A DNA stretch of 64,000 nucleotides from NCBI RefSeq assembly GCF_016862795.1, contig NZ_BONQ01000154.1:1-64000 (forward strand). Reading direction: 5' to 3'. This document shows positions 59,050 through 64,000 of this stretch, piece after piece (position 1 is the stretch's first letter; every line of letters begins with the position of its first letter). Position numbers and translations under genes: made by a program. A model generated the notes under the pieces. The model saw only the letters and a program-made list of their open reading frames with translations, was not told the DNA's origin and did no database searches. The stretch comes from Dactylosporangium siamense (lineage in GTDB: Bacteria; Actinomycetota; Actinomycetes; Mycobacteriales; Micromonosporaceae).

Positions 59050-59898
59050 TCAACCCTTGAGGCCCGTATGGGCCAGCCCTTCCACGAACTGGCGCTGCGC
59101 GATCACGAACACGACCAGGACCGGCAGGGCGGTCAGCGTCGCGGCCGACAGCTGCACGTCCCACATGGGGCCGCCGTACGCGTCGACGTACTGCGTCAGC
59201 GCCTGCGGCAAGGTGAACTTCTCCTTGCTCGACAGGTACACCACCGGCTCCAGGAACAGGTTCCAGCTGTTGAGGAACGTGAAGATGCCGACCGCTCCGA
59301 GCGCCGGGCGCGCGAGCGGCAGGGCGATGCGCCGGAACGTCTCGAACCGGCCGAGCCCGTCGACGCGGGCCGCCTCCTCCAGCTCCTTCGGCAGGGTTAC
59401 GAAGAACTGCCGCATGATGAACGTCGCCAGGACGCTCGGCGCGCCGAAGATCGGCACGAGGATCAGCGGCCAGTGCGTGTCGATCATGCCGAACCGGTTG
59501 AACAGCTGGAACAGCGGCACGATCGTCACCTCGCTCGGGATGAGCAGCCCGGTGAGCACGACCACGAACAGGGCGTTCTGCCCGGGGAACCGGATCCTGG
59601 CGAACGCGTAGCCGGCCAGGGACGCGACGACCATCGTGCCGACGGTGACGATCGCGGCGATGTACAGGCTGTTCCAGTACTGCTGCGCGAACGGCTGCAG
59701 CCGGAACACCTCCCGGTAGGCGCCGAAGTGCCACTCGGAGGGCAGCAGCCGCGGCGGGTAGGCGAAGATCTCGCTGGTCGGCTTGAACGACGAGGTCACC
59801 ATCCACCACGTCGGGAACACGAACGGGATGCACAGGACGGACAGCAGCCCGTACACGACGAGCTTGAGCTTCCTGCCGTTCCGAGTCTTACTGCTCAT
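59050..59898 (-). CDS. Sugar ABC transporter permease, MalG type
   Basis: 282 residues, about six membrane helices. The ATPase-contact loop is EEAARVDGLGRFETFRRIAL followed by PLARPAL, the EAA motif of binding-protein-dependent permeases. The N-terminus is YGLLSVLCIPFVFPTWWMVT. It pairs with the MalF-type permease, with which it overlaps by 11 bases. No ATPase gene is present nearby; these systems usually share MsiK in actinomycetes. Confidence 0.92.
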   Translation of the reverse strand: MSSKTRNGRKLKLVVYGLLSVLCIPFVFPTWWMVTSSFKPTSEIFAYPPRLLPSEWHFGAYREVFRLQPFAQQYWNSLYIAAIVTVGTMVVASLAGYAFARIRFPGQNALFVVVLTGLLIPSEVTIVPLFQLFNRFGMIDTHWPLILVPIFGAPSVLATFIMRQFFVTLPKELEEAARVDGLGRFETFRRIALPLARPALGAVGIFTFLNSWNLFLEPVVYLSSKEKFTLPQALTQYVDAYGGPMWDVQLSAATLTALPVLVVFVIAQRQFVEGLAHTGLKG

Positions 59899-60772
59899 GG
59901 ACGACCCACTTCCGGCGCAGCTGCCACTGCACGAGGGTCAGGGCGAGCACGATGACGAACAGCAGGATGGCCAGGGTCGAGCCGTAGCCGAAGTGATGGA
60001 ACTGGAACGCCTGCTGGTAGAGGTAGTAGACGAGCACGGTCGTCGAGGTGCCGGGGCCGCCCTGGGTGAGCACGGCGATCTGGGCGAAGACCTGCAGCGA
60101 GCCGACCACCGTGATGATCGACGTGAGCAGGATCGTCGGGCTGATCATCGGTACGGTGATGCGCCGGAACCTGGTCCACGCCGACGCGCCGTCCAGCTGG
60201 GCCGCCTCGTACAGCTCACCGGGTACCCCCTGCAACGCGGCGAGGAACAGCACCATGTTGAGGCCGACGTTCTTGAACACCTGCACCGCGATCACGGACA
60301 CCATCGCGGTCGGCCCCGTCCGCAGCCAGTTGGGACCTTCGATCCCGACGGCCTGCAGCAGGCCGTTGACGCCGCCGTTGGACTGCAGCAGGAAGCCCCA
60401 CACGATCGTCCAGGCGACCAGCGACACGACGACCGGGGAGAAGAACAGCGTGCGGTACACGGCGAGCCCCCGCAGCCGCTGGTTGAGCAGCACCGCGAGC
60501 AGCAGCGCCAGGCTCAGGTTGAACACCACGAGGCCGACGGAGAAGATCCCGGTCGCGCGCAGCACCGACGGCAGCGACGGGTCGTCCAGCAGCGCCTGGT
60601 AGTTGTCGGCGCCGACGAACTCGAAGCTGTCGGCGAGGACGTTCCACTCGTGCAGGCTGTACCACAGCACCATGCACAGCGGTGCGAAGACGAAGACGGC
60701 CGAGCCGGCCAGCTGGGGGGCGATGAACAGCCACCCGGCCAGCCGGTCAGCGGTCTTGGAGCTCAGCCTCAT
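59888..60772 (-). CDS. Sugar ABC transporter permease, MalF type
   Basis: 294 residues, six helices. EAA loop: ELYEAAQLDGASAWTRFRRI with TVPMISPTIL. N-terminal GWLFIAPQLAGSAVFVFAPL. The ATG at 60772 overlaps the binding protein stop (ATGA). It forms the heterodimeric membrane channel with the MalG-type partner. Confidence 0.93.
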   Translation of the reverse strand: MRLSSKTADRLAGWLFIAPQLAGSAVFVFAPLCMVLWYSLHEWNVLADSFEFVGADNYQALLDDPSLPSVLRATGIFSVGLVVFNLSLALLLAVLLNQRLRGLAVYRTLFFSPVVVSLVAWTIVWGFLLQSNGGVNGLLQAVGIEGPNWLRTGPTAMVSVIAVQVFKNVGLNMVLFLAALQGVPGELYEAAQLDGASAWTRFRRITVPMISPTILLTSIITVVGSLQVFAQIAVLTQGGPGTSTTVLVYYLYQQAFQFHHFGYGSTLAILLFVIVLALTLVQWQLRRKWVVHEQ

Positions 60773-62049
60773 GCCTTCGCCAGTTGCGGGGCGATCTTGG
60801 CGCACACGCCGGACAGCACCGCCTTGACGTCGGCCTGCGGCTGCCACAGCGGGTCGAGGCTCGCCCGGACGGTCTGCGACAGCTCCGCGAACCCGGCGTG
60901 GCTGGGGCCGACCGCGCCCTTGGCGATCCCGTCGACGACGACCTTCTGCAGCTGGTCGGGCTTGAGCAGCGGGTTGGTCTTGGCCAGGGTCTCCGCGGTC
61001 TGCTGCGAGGTGCGCGGCGGCGGGAAGTACGCGGCGAGCTTCGCCGAGTTGGCCGGGCTGGTCATGAAGGCCAGGAACTCCTGCGCCGCGGCGGCGTGCT
61101 TACCCTTCTTGAACACCCCGATGCCGGCCTGGCCGAACACCGCGTAGTCGCCGACCTTGCCCTTCGGCAGCGGCACCAGGTCCCAGCCGAACTGGTTCTT
61201 CAGCAGCGACGCCCGGCTGATCTGGGTGATCGTCATGGCCGCGTCGCCGGCGAAGAAGTCGGCGCTGACGCCGGGGCCGGGCAGGGCCTTGTCGGTGAAG
61301 ATGGCCTTGTGCAGGGTCGTCATCGCCTCGACCATCTCGGGTTTGTCGAACCCGCAGGTCTTGCCGTCGGCGCTCCACGCCTGCGCGCCCCAGCCACCCC
61401 AGAAGCTGGCCAGGTTCTGCCACGACTTGTAGTCGAAGTCCCGCACGACGAGGCCCGCCTTGCCGGTCGCGGCGTTGACGGCGGACGCGGTCTGCAGCGC
61501 CGTGTCCCAGGTCCAGTTCCCCGCCGCGATGAGCTCCGCGGGGGTGGGCTTGCCGGCCTTCTTCACCAGGTCATTGTTGACGAACACGCCGAACGGCGAG
61601 GTCGAGAACGGATACGCGTACAGCTTCCCCTGCTGCTGCCAGAGCTTCATCGGGCTGGCGCCGAGGTCCTCGAACTGGTAGCCGGGGGTCTTCTTCAGCG
61701 TGTCGTCGAGCGGGACGAGGGCGCCGGAGGAGACGAAGTCGGGGGCGGAGTTCTCCAGGATCCAGGCGAGGTCGGGCTGGTTCCCACCGGCGATCTGGGT
61801 GGTGAGGGCCGTGGTGTACGTGTCGAACGGCAGCGAGTCGAACTTGATCTCGGTGACGTTCGGGTGCGCCGCCTTGTACTCGCCGGCGATCTCGTTGAAC
61901 AGCTTCAGGTGGGCCTCGTTGGCGGTCCAGATCGTCATGCGCAGCGAGACCGGGCCGGTGTCCGTGGGTGCCGGGTCGTCGCCCGAGCCGCACGCGGTCA
62001 GGCCGAGCAGAGCTGCGGTGGCGACTGCCAGCGCTGTCTTCATTCGCAT
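60769..62049 (-). CDS. Extracellular sugar-binding lipoprotein
   Basis: 426 residues. The signal peptide ends in a lipobox, LLGLTAC. The type 1 solute-binding fold starts VSLRMTIWTANEAHLKLFNE, with ITQISRASLLKNQFGWDLVP and LPKGKVGDYAVFGQAGIGVF in the hinge region. It delivers an oligosaccharide or monosaccharide to the permeases that follow. The substrate is unknown; the neighbouring FAD oxidoreductase suggests a plant- or polysaccharide-derived sugar. CAGGAGA precedes the ATG. Confidence 0.92.
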   Translation of the reverse strand: MRMKTALAVATAALLGLTACGSGDDPAPTDTGPVSLRMTIWTANEAHLKLFNEIAGEYKAAHPNVTEIKFDSLPFDTYTTALTTQIAGGNQPDLAWILENSAPDFVSSGALVPLDDTLKKTPGYQFEDLGASPMKLWQQQGKLYAYPFSTSPFGVFVNNDLVKKAGKPTPAELIAAGNWTWDTALQTASAVNAATGKAGLVVRDFDYKSWQNLASFWGGWGAQAWSADGKTCGFDKPEMVEAMTTLHKAIFTDKALPGPGVSADFFAGDAAMTITQISRASLLKNQFGWDLVPLPKGKVGDYAVFGQAGIGVFKKGKHAAAAQEFLAFMTSPANSAKLAAYFPPPRTSQQTAETLAKTNPLLKPDQLQKVVVDGIAKGAVGPSHAGFAELSQTVRASLDPLWQPQADVKAVLSGVCAKIAPQLAKA

Positions 62050-62095
62050 GGGGGTCTCCTGTTGGGGGGTGTCGTTCAGGAAGCGGGTGTGTGTT

Positions 62096-63721
62096 TCAGT
62101 ACGCGGCGACGTCGGGCCAGGCGAGCTCGACGCCGTCGTTCGTCAGGCGGGACTGGAACGCGGCGAGCAGGGCAGGGTCGGCCCGGACGGCGCGAGGGGT
62201 GACGCGCCCGCCCCGGTCGGTCTCATTGAGGCAGTACGCGGCGAGCGCGCCGGCGGCCTCGCCGATGTTCCACTCGACGGGGTGCAGCCGGTAGCAGCCG
62301 TTGGTGATGTGGGTCGTGCCGAGGTTCTTCGCCGCCGGCAGCAGGTTCTCGACCCGGCGGGGCAGCAGCGCGCCGAGCGGGATCTGGAACGGGCTGGACG
62401 GCACGTCGATGTACGTGTCGCCGCCCGTGGACGGGTGCAGGTCGATGCGGTACATGCCGACACCGACCGAGTCGGGGTAGTTGACGCTGCCCTTGTCGCC
62501 GCGCACGGCGTGGGACAGGTCCTGCTCCACGACGGTGTAGTCGGCGAGGATGCGCCGCGACTCGCGGACGTACGGCGCCTGCGCCAGCCCCCATCCCACG
62601 CCGCCGGTCCCCGTGACGTCCCCACGCAGGCGCAGCCCGGGAAACCCGGTGCCGCCGTCGGGGCGCGGCGCCTCGGTCTGCAGCCAGTACAGCACCGACA
62701 TCGACAGCTCCCGCGCCCGCGACAGGTGCTCGGCGGCGTCGGGCACGTCGATGACCGGCGACTCGAAGTAGTCGATCATCGGCCAGTTGACGAGCGTGAT
62801 GTCGCTGGCGTAGGCACCGGGCGTGAACAGGTTCCTGGCCGCGATCCGCCGGAACGTCCACAGGTTCGCGTCACCGGGGTTGACCCGCTGGTCGGCGAGC
62901 ACCCGGAGCGGGTCGTCGTCCGGGTTCGGGGTGAAGCTGCGCTCGGAGATCTCCAGGGTCCGCGGGTGCGGGGACCGCCACGACAGCAGCGGGCCGCCCC
63001 AGAACGGCGGCGTGTACGCCCGCCAGAACCCGTACGCGTCCGGCCGGTCGATCGTGTGGTCGCCGTCGACGTGGTCGACCGCGAAGCACACCGAGACGGC
63101 CTGCATGTTGCCGGGCTGCGCGGTTGCCGGCGCGCTCGGCTCGCCCGTGTCGTCCTGCGACTCGAAGCCCGTCACGTACTCGGTGCCGGTCAGCGGCAGC
63201 AGCTCGCCGGTCTCGGTCGCGTCCAGCACGTAGCGCGCCGTGATCGTGGTTTCGCCGCCCTCCCGGTGCCTCCCGGTCACGGCGGTGACCCGGTCCCCGT
63301 CCGTCTCGGCGGCGGTCGCCTTCCACGGCTGCAGGACGGTGAGGCGGCCGCTGCCACGGTACGGCTGCAGCATCGCCTCCAGCACCGCCTTCGCGACGGC
63401 GGGCTCGTGGCAGAGCCGGCTGACGCCGCCGGCGCCGGGGTTCAGGTGCGTCCAGCGCCGGGCCGCGTCGGTGAGCGGGTAGTAACGCCGGTAGTAGTCG
63501 CGGATCCCGTCGCGCAGCGCCCGGTAGCTCGCGGTCACGCCGAACTGCTCGACCCACGTGTGCTCGTCCGGCGGCACCGCCTGGCTGGTGAGCTGGCCAC
63601 CGAGCCAGTCGTACTCCTCGGTGAGCACGACCGTCCGCCCGGCCCGCAGCGCGGCCAGTGCCGCCGCCACCCCGCCGAGTCCGCCGCCCACGACGAGGAC
63701 GTCCGCCGCCATTTCCTTCAC
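62096..63721 (-). CDS. FAD-dependent oxidoreductase, cytoplasmic
   Basis: 541 residues. The FAD Rossmann motif DVLVVGGGLGGVAAALAALR is followed by YDWLGGQLTSQAVPPDEH. The C-terminal half has VGVGMYRIDLHPSTGGDTY, LLPAAKNLGTTHITNGCYRL and HPVEWNIGEAAGALAAYC, typical of the PF12831 group also seen at 18.8-20.8 kb. Unlike that protein it has no export signal or binding domain. It begins with a GTG overlapping the stop of the upstream LacI by 4 bases, so it belongs to the sugar-import cluster. The substrate is unknown; an intracellular sugar or uronate derivative is likely. Confidence 0.88.
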   Translation of the reverse strand: MKEMAADVLVVGGGLGGVAAALAALRAGRTVVLTEEYDWLGGQLTSQAVPPDEHTWVEQFGVTASYRALRDGIRDYYRRYYPLTDAARRWTHLNPGAGGVSRLCHEPAVAKAVLEAMLQPYRGSGRLTVLQPWKATAAETDGDRVTAVTGRHREGGETTITARYVLDATETGELLPLTGTEYVTGFESQDDTGEPSAPATAQPGNMQAVSVCFAVDHVDGDHTIDRPDAYGFWRAYTPPFWGGPLLSWRSPHPRTLEISERSFTPNPDDDPLRVLADQRVNPGDANLWTFRRIAARNLFTPGAYASDITLVNWPMIDYFESPVIDVPDAAEHLSRARELSMSVLYWLQTEAPRPDGGTGFPGLRLRGDVTGTGGVGWGLAQAPYVRESRRILADYTVVEQDLSHAVRGDKGSVNYPDSVGVGMYRIDLHPSTGGDTYIDVPSSPFQIPLGALLPRRVENLLPAAKNLGTTHITNGCYRLHPVEWNIGEAAGALAAYCLNETDRGGRVTPRAVRADPALLAAFQSRLTNDGVELAWPDVAAY

Positions 63722-64000
63722 GTGCGCTCCCTGCTGCTGATATCGCTGCTGGTTCCAAGGGTTTCACCGGGGACGAGTTCGCAGGCCAGCAACGTCTGCC
63801 GTGCTGGGCCCGGCTCGAAGCCGCCGCCGACGATTTCGGTGAGGTGGTCGACCGCCTGCCAGCCCATCTCGCGGCGCGGCGTCCGGAACCGGGTCACGTC
63901 CAGCGGCGGGGGAGTGGCGCCCGCGCGGGTCGGCTCGCCGAGCACGACGACGGACACGTCGGCGGGGACGTCCCGGCCGTGCCCGCGCAGGATCGCGATC
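63718..64000 (-). CDS. LacI family regulator, C-terminal part (cut by the window edge)
   Basis: At least 93 residues of the C-terminus; the rest lies beyond the right edge. AILRGHGRDVPADVSVVVLG is the end of the sensor domain. FRTPRREMGWQAVDHLTEIV is close to LRIPRREMGWQAVDQLTAAI in the LacI at 57922-58986, so the two are paralogs. The stop overlaps the FAD gene start (GTGA), so it is probably the local repressor transcribed with the cluster. Confidence 0.85.
   Translation of the reverse strand, partial: IAILRGHGRDVPADVSVVVLGEPTRAGATPPPLDVTRFRTPRREMGWQAVDHLTEIVGGGFEPGPARQTLLACELVPGETLGTSSDISSRERT

Overview
The window is high-GC actinobacterial DNA. Three things point to a sporulating, morphologically complex actinomycete, probably Micromonosporaceae (my inference): an SsgB-type sporulation protein, the nucleoid protein Lsr2, and many genes whose start codon lies only 7 to 9 bases downstream of a TANNNT -10 box (leaderless transcripts). 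I support 61 protein genes, one of them cut by the right edge, plus one tRNA-like gene. Density is high, with many 4-base stop/start overlaps. I saw no transposase, integrase, phage gene, CRISPR array or rRNA.

Layout. 0.1-1.7 kb: SigC-like ECF sigma factor and a membrane protein. 1.8-7.3 kb: secreted GH127-type glycosidase with lectin repeats, a pirin, a single-pass membrane protein and a ROK kinase. 7.4-14.1 kb: surface-glycan operon with two polytopic membrane proteins, a sugar aminotransferase, a GtrB-like glycosyltransferase and a fused acetyltransferase/3,4-ketoisomerase, pointing to a dTDP-3-acetamido-3,6-dideoxyhexose. 14.1-16.5 kb: two-component system. 16.6-18.9 kb: alr-ddl, the D-Ala branch of peptidoglycan synthesis. 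18.8-24.5 kb: Tat-exported FAD enzyme, purC, PAC2 protein, and a TetR/SDR divergent pair. 24.6-27.3 kb: a second two-component system whose kinase carries a minisatellite inside its ATPase domain.

27.4-36.9 kb is the most unusual block. A leaderless promoter drives five translationally coupled genes: a zinc-finger SDR, a leucine-rich-repeat protein and three paralogous ankyrin proteins. A MoxR AAA ATPase and a VWA/metallopeptidase-like protein follow directly from their own promoter. This is my candidate for an undescribed system. Next come a tRNA-like gene with an odd anticodon loop, a VOC protein, and an ECF sigma/subtilase cluster without a signal peptide.

40-48 kb: FHA-ABC exporter, dienelactone hydrolase, acyl-CoA synthetase, ClpP and a serine hydrolase. 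48-54 kb: small stress and cell-surface genes including a DUF4397 protein with a class F sortase. 54.5-57.8 kb: AurF-type diiron oxygenase divergent from a DUF4873 protein, then ssgB, a PGPGW membrane protein and lsr2. 57.9-64 kb: sugar ABC import cluster (binding protein, two permeases, FAD oxidoreductase) flanked by two paralogous LacI regulators, without its own ATPase.

Cross-links. The palindrome GGTACT-N4-(A/G)GTACC lies between TetR and SDR at 23.5 kb and again between aurF and the DUF4873 gene at 55.5 kb, which suggests one regulon. Short tandem duplications recur at gene 3' ends and stop codons throughout the window, and in-frame repeat expansions sit inside several proteins.
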